From CAWUKT01 sp964352215 (GTDB lineage: Bacteria > Bacteroidota > Bacteroidia > J057 > JADKCL01): a DNA stretch of 64,000 nucleotides. The position numbers and the translations under genes are program-made. The notes beneath the pieces are model-generated. The model had not been told where the DNA came from, did not search any database, and worked only from the letters and a program-made list of their open reading frames with translations. The stretch covers positions 62,001-126,000 of the forward strand of contig CAYGRE010000004.1 in NCBI GenBank assembly GCA_964352215.1. The letters are read 5' to 3'. Below, piece after piece: positions 9,564 to 18,600 of the stretch (the stretch's first letter is position 1; the number at the start of each line of letters is the position of its first letter).

Positions 9564-9620
9564 CATTCCGGGAATGTTTGGACCTTTTGGGACAGTCCAT
9601 TTATTATTCCCGAAGGGAAT
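9564..9620. promoter_or_regulatory. Twin palindromes in divergent TonB-receptor/aroB promoter region
   Basis: Two related inverted repeats lie 30 bp apart: CATTCC-G-GGAATG (9564-9576) and ATTCCC-GAA-GGGAAT (9606-9620). They sit between the divergently transcribed receptor (start 9525) and aroB (start 9679). Half-sites of the form ATTCC/GGAAT are shared. This fits a dimeric repressor operator, but no cognate regulator is nearby. Seen directly; the operator role is inference. Confidence 0.4.
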
Positions 9621-9655
9621 TGAACTTTGTTGCATACCGAATTGAACTTTGTTGC
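9617..9655 (+). repeat. 17-bp direct repeat upstream of aroB
   Basis: The sequence GAATTGAACTTTGTTGC occurs twice, at 9617-9633 and 9639-9655, with a 22-bp period, ending 23 bp before the aroB start. It may be a duplicated promoter element or regulator site. Confidence 0.7.
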
Positions 9656-9678
9656 TGTTTCCACGTCCTTTGTATAGC

Positions 9679-10737
9679 ATGGAAAAAATTAAGGCAGGAT
9701 CATATTCAATTGTACTCGGAGGGGATCTTCACTTTCAACTTACTGAGTTTCTCAAGGCGGCCGGGTACAGCCAGGTTTTCCTGCTTGCGGACGACCATAC
9801 GGTTGTGGATTGCTTTCCACTGTTGGGAATGGACAGCCTTGCCCCGGTGGTGATCCCGCATGGCGAGATGCACAAAACCATCGCTTCCTGTGAATCGGTT
9901 TGGCAACACCTGACCGAGGCCGGGGCGGATCGCAAGGCGGTATTGATCAATGTAGGTGGGGGGATGATCGGTGACCTGGGCGGCTATGCCGCTTCTTGTT
10001 ATAAAAGGGGTATTGATTTCATCCAGGTTCCTACCAGCCTCCTGTCGATGGTGGATGCCAGCGTAGGTGGAAAGACGGGGGTCAACTTTGCCCATTTCAA
10101 GAATCAGGTTGGTCTTTTTCGCGATCCTGCCGCAGTGTTCATCCACCCGTCTTTTCTTCAGACCCTGCCCGAACGCGAATTGCTGTCTGGCTACGCTGAA
10201 GTTCTCAAGCACTGCCTGATTGCGGACCGTTCCCGCTGGGAATACTTAATAGAAGTGGCTGACATTTCACAGATTGAATGGTCTGGCCTGATTGCAGACT
10301 CGGTCCGGGTAAAACTCGCCATCGTAACCGAAGACCCCTTTGAGAAGGGGCCACGCAAAGCGCTCAACTTTGGCCATACGGTCGGGCATGCCCTGGAGTC
10401 CTTTTATATGGAAGACTCCTCCGCTACCCTGCTGCATGGAGAAGCCGTGCTGCTGGGCATGCTTTGCGAATCCTGGATTTCCTGGCAGCGTGATCTGCTG
10501 ACAAAGACTGAGTGGGACAGCATTGCGTTTTACCTCCGTTCGGTTGCACCAAAGTTATATCCTAACGAAGCGGACCGGTTGAACATTGCCCAATTAGCTA
10601 CCCAGGACAAGAAAAATGAAGGAAAGCGTATTCTGTGCACGCTCCTCAATGGCATTGGAGGATTTAAAATCAACCAGGAGATCAGCATCCGGGAAATCCT
10701 GGACAGCCTTGATGCCATATTCCCAGTCAAGCCCTGA
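9679..10737 (+). CDS. aroB: 3-dehydroquinate synthase
   Basis: AroB converts DAHP to 3-dehydroquinate, the second step of the shikimate pathway, using NAD+ and a divalent metal. Start chosen at ATG 9679 (MEKIKAGSYSIVLGGD). Clear motifs: NAD-binding GGGMIGDLGG at residues 93-102; PTSLLSMVDASVGGKTGVN at about 118-136; metal ligands in GYAEVLKH (Glu), NFGHTVGHAL (His) and LLHGEAV (His). Length 352 is normal for the family. It is followed after 106 bp by aroA, so both shikimate genes are probably co-transcribed. Confidence 0.97.
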   Translation: MEKIKAGSYSIVLGGDLHFQLTEFLKAAGYSQVFLLADDHTVVDCFPLLGMDSLAPVVIPHGEMHKTIASCESVWQHLTEAGADRKAVLINVGGGMIGDLGGYAASCYKRGIDFIQVPTSLLSMVDASVGGKTGVNFAHFKNQVGLFRDPAAVFIHPSFLQTLPERELLSGYAEVLKHCLIADRSRWEYLIEVADISQIEWSGLIADSVRVKLAIVTEDPFEKGPRKALNFGHTVGHALESFYMEDSSATLLHGEAVLLGMLCESWISWQRDLLTKTEWDSIAFYLRSVAPKLYPNEADRLNIAQLATQDKKNEGKRILCTLLNGIGGFKINQEISIREILDSLDAIFPVKP

Positions 10738-10843
10738 AAATTCTCACCCCGGATTGTTCTCCATCCATCCTGAACTTTCCCACCCTACCGATCTTTTTTC
10801 CACCAATCCTGAACTTTTATCCCATTCTGAGCTTTTTCCAATT
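10738..10843 (+). repeat. Degenerate repeat spacer between aroB and aroA
   Basis: The 106-bp spacer contains repeated CCTGAACTTT-like motifs (for example at about 10768 and 10808) and a third, TTCTGAGCTTTTT, near 10825. The spacer is open in the aroA frame and would read HPELSHPTDLFSTNPELLSH, but it precedes the natural EPSP-synthase start and is not counted as coding. Confidence 0.55.
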
Positions 10844-12082
10844 ATGTCCGAAACCATTCGTCTCAACGCCACCTCACCCCACCTGAAAGGCCGGATTCAA
10901 CTGCCTTCTTCTAAGAGCGAAAGCAACCGCGCCCTGATCATCAGGGCTTTGAGCCATGGCTTCGCGGAGGTAGAAAACCTTTCAGAGGCCAAGGACACCG
11001 TTACCCTGGAGCGTCTGCTCCGTGAACTGCCTGACGAATTGGATGTCGGTCATGCCGGGACTGCGATGCGGTTCCTGACTGCATTCCTGTCTTTTCAACC
11101 CCGGGACTTTATCCTGACGGGGTCGGCCAGGATGCAGGAAAGGCCGGTTGGGCCATTGGTAAAGGCCCTCAGGTCAATGGGAGCTGAGATCAATTACATG
11201 CGGCAGGAGGGTTATCCCCCTTTGATGATCCATGGCCGCAATGCAAAATTTGGTGACAGCGCGATTGAGATACCAGCAGATGTTTCAAGCCAGTACATTT
11301 CCGCTTTGCTCATGCTTGCCCCTACCCTGACCGATGGATTGTCGATCCGGCTGGTGGGTGAGGTCCGCTCCCGGCCCTATATCGAAATGACCCTGCGCCT
11401 GATGGCTCACTTTGGAGTAAAAGCTGCATGGGAAGGTGATACCATCAAGGTTCCGCGCCAGCCTTATGCGGCTGGAAAATACAGTGTAGAAGCTGACTGG
11501 AGCGCTGCCAGTTACTGGTTCTGCCTGGTTGCCCTTTCTCAGGAGGCAGAGATCGAACTTCCTGGTTTGAGGAAGGGTTCCTGGCAAGGTGACAGTGTGG
11601 TGGTAGAAATGATGGCGAACATCGGGGTGGAAACCGAGTGGCTGGAGAATGGACTGAAACTGACAAAGAACGATCTTCCGTTGCCTACCCATGTCATCTG
11701 GGATTTTGCGGGTTGTCCCGATCTGGCCCAAGGCCTGCTGGTTGCCCTCTCCGCTTTGGGGATCAATGGGAGGTTCAGAGGATTGGAAACCCTCCGCATC
11801 AAAGAGACCGACCGAATTGCGGCCCTGCAAAATGAGCTGGGAAAGTTTGGCATGACCATCGAAGAAAAGGAAGACACCTTGGGGAAATACTGGGATTTGT
11901 CCGGAACATTCAACCCAACCGAGGCGACGATCCCTACCTACCAGGACCACCGGATGGCAATGGCATTTGCCCCCCTGGCACTGAAAGTAACGGGTTTACG
12001 AATTGAAGCAGCAGATGTAGTGGTCAAGTCGTATCCCGGATTCTGGGACGACCTGGAAAAAGTTGGGATTCGTCGGGCTTAG
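10844..12082 (+). CDS. aroA: 3-phosphoshikimate 1-carboxyvinyltransferase (EPSP synthase)
   Basis: AroA joins phosphoenolpyruvate to shikimate-3-phosphate. I start at ATG 10844 (MSETIRLNATSPHLKGRIQL), although the frame is open upstream through a repeat spacer. Conserved sites: the substrate-binding lysine and serine in PSSKSESNRAL; DVGHAGTAMRFL in place of the usual NSGT loop; ARMQERPVGPLVKALRSMGA; SQYISALLM; DFAGCPDLAQ; LRIKETDRIAAL; YQDHRMAMAFAPLAL; and VVKSYPGFWDDL. Length 412 residues, slightly shorter than E. coli (427). The variant HAGTAMRF loop places it with divergent Bacteroidota EPSP synthases. Its stop overlaps the stop of the convergent small gene (shared TTAG). Confidence 0.96.
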   Translation: MSETIRLNATSPHLKGRIQLPSSKSESNRALIIRALSHGFAEVENLSEAKDTVTLERLLRELPDELDVGHAGTAMRFLTAFLSFQPRDFILTGSARMQERPVGPLVKALRSMGAEINYMRQEGYPPLMIHGRNAKFGDSAIEIPADVSSQYISALLMLAPTLTDGLSIRLVGEVRSRPYIEMTLRLMAHFGVKAAWEGDTIKVPRQPYAAGKYSVEADWSAASYWFCLVALSQEAEIELPGLRKGSWQGDSVVVEMMANIGVETEWLENGLKLTKNDLPLPTHVIWDFAGCPDLAQGLLVALSALGINGRFRGLETLRIKETDRIAALQNELGKFGMTIEEKEDTLGKYWDLSGTFNPTEATIPTYQDHRMAMAFAPLALKVTGLRIEAADVVVKSYPGFWDDLEKVGIRRA

Positions 12083-12366
12083 TCCCCTACCGTATGCAGG
12101 GAAATCCCACTTTTTGCATCTACAAAATCAATGGGACCAATCTGTGCGATTTGCTCAGGATCATCTAAATCCAATAAGAGAAAGTGGATGTATTTAACAA
12201 ATTTCCCTTTGGTAAACTTGAGCGTTGTAGCCGAATCATGGGTAATAACTATATGCATAGCCGGCTGAGCCTCAGGGAATACATCCTTAATCTTGTCTTG
12301 ATGGGCCGGGTTCAGGCTGAACTTGAAGCCATCCGTTTGCTTGGTGACTTTGATTGCAATTGACAT
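12079..12366 (-). CDS. Small hypothetical cytoplasmic protein
   Basis: A 95-residue protein starting at ATG 12364-12366 (MSIAIKVTKQTDGFKFSLNP). A longer frame from 12483 runs through a terminator hairpin and is not favoured. No signal peptide or membrane segment; a mixed alpha/beta composition with a C-terminal half TTLKFTKGKFVKYIHFLLLD. No family recognised. Its stop overlaps the aroA stop on the other strand by four bases. Confidence 0.6.
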   Translation of the reverse strand: MSIAIKVTKQTDGFKFSLNPAHQDKIKDVFPEAQPAMHIVITHDSATTLKFTKGKFVKYIHFLLLDLDDPEQIAQIGPIDFVDAKSGISLHTVGD

Positions 12367-12452
12367 GTTGGTAGAGCTATTTGGTTGGCTAAAAATAGGA
12401 AATTGTTCCTTTATATAGAGGCACAAAATCAAACAGCAGTAGAATAAAAGGC

Positions 12453-12498
12453 AAAGCGGTCCCCTTTCTGTTGTTTCCAACACAAAGAGAACCGCTTT
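12453..12498 (-). terminator. Intrinsic terminator of the T9SS gene at 12518
   Basis: A 21-bp stem with three mismatches: AAAGCGGT pairs perfectly with ACCGCTTT at the outer ends, closing on a TTTC tetraloop around 12475. Read on the minus strand it is followed by GCCTTTTATT. It lies 20 bp past the stop of the 12518-13834 gene. Confidence 0.8.
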
Positions 12499-12517
12499 GA
12501 TTTGATCCAGGATAAGC

Positions 12518-13834
12518 CTATTTGTTCACCACAAACCTCTTGGCACCAATGCCATCCAGGTAGATAAGGAATACACCGTTGGGCAGCCCGGAAACATCTA
12601 TTTCCTGGCTACCAGAGCGCAAAGTGACCTTCTTTAGTACTTTCCCTTGTAAATCAGTGATAGAAGATTGAACTCGGTTGATTCCCGCCAGGGAAATCCG
12701 CAACCTGTCCTTTGCCGGCACCGGATATAAATCCAGACTGGCTAATATAGGATCTCCAATTGCATTTGGGGTCTCCATATCCAATCCAATGGTTGAGTCT
12801 CCGAAGATATCATTCGCCAAGGCACTTGGAGGAAACTGACTGGCAAGAATCTCCTGGAAGTTTTGCGAAGCTGGGTTGGCTTGAACGTTGTAACTCATAG
12901 TTACATTTTGCACCACTCCTCCATCAAACATCAGGAAATCCAGGTTGTATTGCCCCATCGTCTGGTATTTGTGTTTAAATGTATAGGCTTGTGCATCATA
13001 GGTACTACCGTCACCCCAATTCATTGAAATCAACGCATTGGCAGTGTCCCCACCGGTCAGAAAAACGGTCAGGGTGTCATTGATGTTGAGGTTAAAGTTC
13101 CCCAGAAAAGCAAAATCCTTGGTCAATCCCTGCGAATCGCCAAGGGAATCAGGATCGGTATGGCCGAGGTTCTCCGCTGACTCATAGCTGGTATCATGGG
13201 GGGAGTTAGCTTCCAAAGGCCCCCCATTGGGTGCTACATTGCTAATGTTCTCACCCACCGATCCACCACCAAAGGTCCCACCCGCTCCGATATTGCTGAG
13301 GGATGTCCAAAGCACATTTGGATCTTTGACCCCGATGCGATTTGCAGCAGCTGGCAAGACGATTCCGGCAGCGGCGGCAACTCCGCAGATAAAGTCCACG
13401 CAATTGAAATTGAGCAGGTGATAGTTGGGAGGTGCCGCAATGGCTGCATTGACGATGGCAGCAGCGGCATTGTACTGGGCGGGAGTAACATTGTAGGTGA
13501 TACAGAAATCCCAGTTGCGTTTGCTGTCATTACGAATCACACCCGGACCGCCAAAGACATTGCGACCCGCTGGATAAAATCCATAAACCAGATTGGGATT
13601 ACCGGCCTGGGCATTGTTCATAGGAATGAACTGGACAAAGGCATGACCGGGGGTCACTGGTAAATTGGGGGCTCCAACGGGACAGTCAACGCAGAAGCGA
13701 AGTGCGGTTGCCTGTAGGAAATTGGTGCTGCTGAATATCAAAAGCAGGACCAACATCGGAAAAAACAACCTGGACCTGATCTTGAGCCAGAAGACTTTTT
13801 CCCTGTTGAAAAGGGTTGGGTAAGGATACTTCAT
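12518..13834 (-). CDS. Secreted T9SS protein with putative papain/NlpC-like domain and PKD-like domain
   Basis: A 438-residue exported protein. The N-terminus has a hydrophobic segment after a basic stretch (FFPMLVLLLIFSSTNFLQA); an internal Met near residue 27 could also be the start. Residues ~60-185 carry a His in PGHAFVQFIP and a Cys in NFNCVDFICG, the H-then-C order of permuted NlpC/papain-like cysteine hydrolases; this assignment is tentative. Then comes a Ser/Asp/Glu-rich linker, a PKD-like Ig domain (ISMNWGDGSTYDA, FKHKYQTMGQYNLDFLMFDG), and a C-terminal type A sorting domain (LDLYPVPAKDRLRIS, LPNGVFLIYLDG, KRFVVNK). The protein is expected at the cell surface or released. Ends at a strong terminator. 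Confidence 0.8.
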   Translation of the reverse strand: MKYPYPTLFNREKVFWLKIRSRLFFPMLVLLLIFSSTNFLQATALRFCVDCPVGAPNLPVTPGHAFVQFIPMNNAQAGNPNLVYGFYPAGRNVFGGPGVIRNDSKRNWDFCITYNVTPAQYNAAAAIVNAAIAAPPNYHLLNFNCVDFICGVAAAAGIVLPAAANRIGVKDPNVLWTSLSNIGAGGTFGGGSVGENISNVAPNGGPLEANSPHDTSYESAENLGHTDPDSLGDSQGLTKDFAFLGNFNLNINDTLTVFLTGGDTANALISMNWGDGSTYDAQAYTFKHKYQTMGQYNLDFLMFDGGVVQNVTMSYNVQANPASQNFQEILASQFPPSALANDIFGDSTIGLDMETPNAIGDPILASLDLYPVPAKDRLRISLAGINRVQSSITDLQGKVLKKVTLRSGSQEIDVSGLPNGVFLIYLDGIGAKRFVVNK

Positions 13835-14142
13835 AAACTAAACGTGTTGGTTAGAAAAAATAAGAATCAGCCCTATAAATTGATGTATAGAGGGCTGTGT
13901 CTACGTAATGACAATCACAGAGGCAGGAGGTGAAGTGCTCTTTCATGAGAAAGACACTTTGTCGTTTACAACTATAATATACCAAAATTAATTGGCTTTA
14001 CCAGCCTGATTTTTGTCAGATTCAATAAGCCTCCATCCATATATTCAATGTCCCACCCGACCAGCAAAACACCACCTCAAACTGTGAAATATTGACCCTA
14101 TCCGCCTTTTACAGCACCTTCCTTTTTAGTAAATTGCAAAGG
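13835..14142. promoter_or_regulatory. 308-bp divergent intergenic region with hairpin
   Basis: This region separates two divergent genes and must hold both promoters. It is AT-rich. A hairpin, CAGCCCT paired with AGGGCTG (13868-13897), lies in the likely 5' untranslated leader of the minus-strand T9SS gene. I see no small ORF or RNA gene, and no convincing -33/-7 Bacteroidota promoter pair could be fixed. Confidence 0.4.
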
Positions 14143-15513
14143 ATGTACGCGATCATCGACCTGGAAACAACTGGAGGAAACGCCAAATCGGATAAGATCA
14201 TTGAAATTGCCATTGTTCTTCACAATGGCGAGGCGGTGGAAGAGGAATTTTCCACCCTGATCAATCCTGAGCGTCGGGTTCCTTACCGCATCACGGGCAT
14301 TACCGGGATCAATGATGTAATGGTGAAGGGTTCTCCCAAGTTCTATGAAATTGCCAGGCGCGTGGTCGAAATGACAGAGGGGCGGATATTGGTTGCCCAC
14401 AATGCCCGCTTTGATTATCAGTTTCTCCGCAATGCCTTCAAGGAATTGGGATATGATTACAAAAGGGACGTTCTCTGCACCCTGACCTTGTCCCGAAAGC
14501 TTTTACCAGGTCAACGGTCGCATTCTCTGAAGAATTTATGCCTGGCCCTGGACATCCCGCTTCCGGTTCAGCACCGTGCCCTCGAAGACACCAGGGCGAC
14601 CATTCAACTGCTGGAGATTCTTCTGAAAATGAAGGAAGGAGACCCACTTGCATTGGGGAAAGCAGCGCCAGGTCGAATGGGCCCGGAAGCCAGTCTCCAC
14701 AAAGAGATGATCGATGCACTCCCTCATACCACCGGAGTCTATTATTTCTACAATGCCCGCCGCGACCTGATTTACATTGGCAAGAGTGTAAACATTCGCA
14801 GCCGTATTTTGAGCCACTTTAGCAATCAGACCACCTCTAAGGCGCTGGAAATGAAAGGTCAGATCGACCATATCCGCTATGAAGAAACGGGGAGTGAATT
14901 GGTCGCTTTGTTGAAAGAGTCGGAAGAAATCAAGCAGTACAAGCCAATTTACAACCGGGCCCAGCGGCGATCGGTGTTCAATCACGGGATATTCTCCCAT
15001 TACAACGAGGAGGGCTATCTGCAATTACGGGTAGAGCGGCTCAAGAAAAAGGGAGCAGAGGCAGAGGCAGCGTTTGCGAGTGCAAAAGAAGCCAAGGGAT
15101 TTCTGGAGCGAATGCTGCAAAATTTCGAATTGTGCCAGCGACATCTGGGAATTCACCGGCTTAGTGGCCCCTGTTTTTACCATTCTATCCACAAATGTCG
15201 GGGTGCTTGTGTGGGTAAAGAGGGACCGGAATCGTACAATCTCAGAGTCGACCAAGTACTGCAAAAGTTGAGGTATCAGCATGTCAATATGTTGATCATG
15301 GACCGGGGCAGACATGAAAATGAGAAGAGTTTGGTAGGAGTTGTAAATGGTAAATATCTGGGCTATGGGTTTCTGGAGAGCGAATTGGTTGACAATGACC
15401 CTCAACTTTTACTGAAATGCTTACATGCCAAAATGGACAACCGGGACGTGCGTCAGATCATTAAACTTTTTCTCCGGCAAGAGAAACCAGAGCAGATTCT
15501 GACCTGGGAATAG
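14143..15513 (+). CDS. DEDDh 3'-5' exonuclease fused to GIY-YIG nuclease (DnaQ/UvrC-like)
   Basis: A two-nuclease fusion of 456 residues, start at ATG 14143. Residues 1-170 are a DnaQ-like exonuclease: ExoI YAIIDLETTG, the central motif AHNARFDYQFL, and ExoIII HRALEDTRAT (DEDDh type). Residues ~200-290 are a GIY-YIG endonuclease domain like UvrC/Cho: TTGVYYFYNARRDLIYIGKS then VNIRSRILSHF. The C-terminal third has a Cys cluster, CFYHSIHKCRGACVGKE, as in UvrC-type proteins. This architecture is known in several bacterial phyla and is thought to serve DNA repair. It probably cuts and trims damaged DNA in the cytoplasm. A plus-strand single gene. Confidence 0.92.
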   Translation: MYAIIDLETTGGNAKSDKIIEIAIVLHNGEAVEEEFSTLINPERRVPYRITGITGINDVMVKGSPKFYEIARRVVEMTEGRILVAHNARFDYQFLRNAFKELGYDYKRDVLCTLTLSRKLLPGQRSHSLKNLCLALDIPLPVQHRALEDTRATIQLLEILLKMKEGDPLALGKAAPGRMGPEASLHKEMIDALPHTTGVYYFYNARRDLIYIGKSVNIRSRILSHFSNQTTSKALEMKGQIDHIRYEETGSELVALLKESEEIKQYKPIYNRAQRRSVFNHGIFSHYNEEGYLQLRVERLKKKGAEAEAAFASAKEAKGFLERMLQNFELCQRHLGIHRLSGPCFYHSIHKCRGACVGKEGPESYNLRVDQVLQKLRYQHVNMLIMDRGRHENEKSLVGVVNGKYLGYGFLESELVDNDPQLLLKCLHAKMDNRDVRQIIKLFLRQEKPEQILTWE

Positions 15514-15636
15514 CCCTGAAATGTCCTAAAAGCTTGTTACCGTTCATACACCAATTTCGCCCATACACCCCATCTTTTTGGTTGCCTGTGGTCTTTATAT
15601 TAATTTTAGCTTCGGACATATTACAGGTCAAATAAG

Positions 15637-15651
15637 CCTGATCGTCAGGCA
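15637..15651 (+). promoter_or_regulatory. Leader hairpin ahead of the giant adhesin-like gene
   Basis: GCCTGA-TCG-TCAGGC is a perfect 6-bp hairpin, 43 bp upstream of the ATG at 15695. It may be a leader structure. Short, so weak evidence. Confidence 0.3.
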
Positions 15652-15694
15652 TCCATCAATTGGCTTAAACTTAAGAATCGTTGTTGTTCAGGTT

Positions 15695-18600
15695 ATGAAA
15701 AGAATTTCAGTTTTCGCAATTCTGCTCTTGGGAATACTCGCCTTCCTTCCGAACCAATCCAAGGCCTCTCACTTGATGGGGGTTGACCTCACCTATGAGT
15801 GTCTGGATTCGTGCACTATCCGGCTGTATCTCAGTGCATACCGGGATTGTTCCGGGTCCAATATTATCACCAATACGGTTACGTTCACCCCCCAGAGTAC
15901 GGGCTGTGGTCAACCTACCCCCATCGGTGGTTGGTCTCCGCAGTTCACCACGGAGGTTACTCCTTTGTGTGCCAGTGCGCAGACCCAGTGTACCAACAGC
16001 AGTGCCCAAATCAATGGGGTTCAGCAGTTTTCATGGTTCCGGGATTACAATATCTGTACCCAGCCCAACTGTATTTTCACCATCTCCTGGGGAACCTGTT
16101 GTCGGAATCCGGTAATTACCTCCGGTTCTTCCAACCAGGGAATGGGTATTTCCCAGACCACTCTGAACACCAATATTGTCCCCTGTAACAGTTCCCCTCA
16201 GTTTGCCAACCCACCTGTTCCTTATATCTGTGAGGGTCAGCCTTATGTCTTTAACCAAGGTGCAACCGATGCCGAAGGTGATTCACTTGCCTACTCACTC
16301 GGCCCCTGCTTTACTGACAACGGCACACAGGTTACCTACGGTGCTGGTTACTCACCTGGCCAGCCACTCGGGTCTACCTGGAACGTTTCTATCAACCCCA
16401 TCACGGGTGATATCACCGTAATTCCCAATCCAACTGGTGCCCAGGTAGTAGGGGTTATGTGCGTGTATGTGGAAGAATGGCGAAATGGTGCTTTGATCAA
16501 TACCATTGTCCGGGATATTCAGATGACAGTAATTCCCTGTCCTGCGAATACCCTTCCTGCAATTGACTCGATCGCGAATCCAAGCGCGGGTGTTGCCAAC
16601 GGATATGTGCTGAATGCCTGCCTGGGTGATAGCCTCTGTTTTGATCTTCCGATTGTAGATCCTGATTCCGGCCAGGCACTGACCGTGTTCTGGAACCAGA
16701 ATATCCCAGGCGGTTTGTTCTTCAATACCAGTAATCCCAGCGTTCAGGATACCATCAGTGGTACCGTTAACCAAGGTTTGAGCGCTACCTTCTGCTGGCT
16801 TCCTCCGGCGGTCGGTGTTTATTCTTTCCAGGTAACGGTGCAGGACGATGCCTGTCCGATCTTCGGTCAAAATCAATTTACGGTCCAAATTATCGTCGGG
16901 GAGGTGACGCCTGGCATTGCCCAGGCCAACCCAGGCTGTGGAACGGTGACGCTGTGTGCGACACCGTCAACCGGGGTCCCACCCTTTACCTTCCAATGGA
17001 CAGGCAGTGGTGGCCTCTCGGGTAATCCCGGTGCCAATGACTCCTGTGTGACCCATACCTACCCGGGTGCCGGAACTTATGACTATCAATTACTGATCAC
17101 CGATACCTCGGGCTGCTCTGCGGTTGATTCAGGTTCTGTGACCATTAATATCAATGTGCAGGCCAATGCCGGACCGGACATCTCTTTCTGTTCCGGAGGT
17201 TCCGGACAGATCGGAGCCCCGGCCCTTGCCAATGAGTTGTATTCCTGGTCCCCAACCACTGGTCTTTCCTCCGGTACCTCCGCGAATCCATCCGTCACCC
17301 TGACCAATGGTGGTACAACCACCACGGTCCAACAGTATATCCTGACCACCACAGAAACGGTCAATGGTTGTACCTCGGTGGACACGGTAGACGTAACCGT
17401 CTTCCCAATCCCCAGTGCCGCCTTTGCCACTTCTCCCTCGACTTGTATCAATGATTCGGTCGTAGTAGCCTACACAGGCTTCAACGGTGCTGGTGCTACC
17501 TACACCTGGAACTTTGGTGCGGGTGCCTCACCCGCTACCGCTACGGGACAAGGTCCGCACAGTGTCTCCTGGAACACGGCTGGTCCGAAAACTATCACCC
17601 TCTCCGTGACTGAAAATGGTTGTACTTCTCCGGTGGGTTCTCAATCGATTACGGTTAACCCGCTTCCAACCTCGACCTTTAATGTCACTGGTCCTCATTG
17701 TGTAAATACACCTGCGACCATCACCTACACTGGTACGGGAGGCTTCAATGCCACCTACAACTGGAACTTTGGTGGCGGTACGGTGCTGGCAGGCACAGGC
17801 CAAGGCCCCTACCAGGTAAGCTGGCCAACTTCTGGCAACCAATTTGTGACCCTCGATGTTACTGAAAACGGATGTACCGGTAGTTCTACTTCCATTCCGG
17901 TAATCGTAACTGATCCCGGAGTCCCTTCGACTTCAGTTACCGATGCAACCTGTAATGGATTCAGCAATGGAGCAATTGACCTTACGGTCACGGGTGGAAC
18001 GCAAAACTTCGCTTATAACTGGTCTGGCCCCGGTGCTTTCAGTGCCGCTTCTCAGGACATCAACAACCTGGTTCAGGGTACTTACACTGTCACCATTTCC
18101 GATGCTGCTGGTTGTGTCACCACCTTTAGTTCAACGGTTGGTCAACCTTCTGCCCTCTTCACCTCCACCAGCAGTACTCCCGCCCTTTGTGCTTCCAGCC
18201 CATCTGGTACAGCTACTGTGAATGTTTCCGGTGGTACTCCCGGCTATTTCTACTCTTGGAGTCCGGCAGCTGGTGGTCAAACCACTGCTTCTGCAGTAAA
18301 CCTGGGCGCTGGCACTTATTCTGTAACGGTTACAGACAACAACAACTGTGTTGCTACTACCCAGGTAACGGTAACTCAACCTAGCCCGATTACCATCAGT
18401 ACCAGCAATACTGCTGTCTCCTGTAACGGTGGCTCTGATGGTACCGCTACTGCAACTGCAGGTGGTGGTATAGGCCCTTATACTTATGTCTGGCAGCCCG
18501 GCAACTTTAACGGCCCAACCCTCTCTGGTGTTCCTGCCGGTGTCTACAGTGTAGTCGCTACCGATGCCAATGGTTGTACGATCGCTGGCAATACGACTGT

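Noticed and set aside
10616..10843. Longer aroA start upstream of 10844
   Set aside because: The upstream part overlaps aroB and translates a degenerate repeat spacer; the EPSP-synthase fold starts at 10844.
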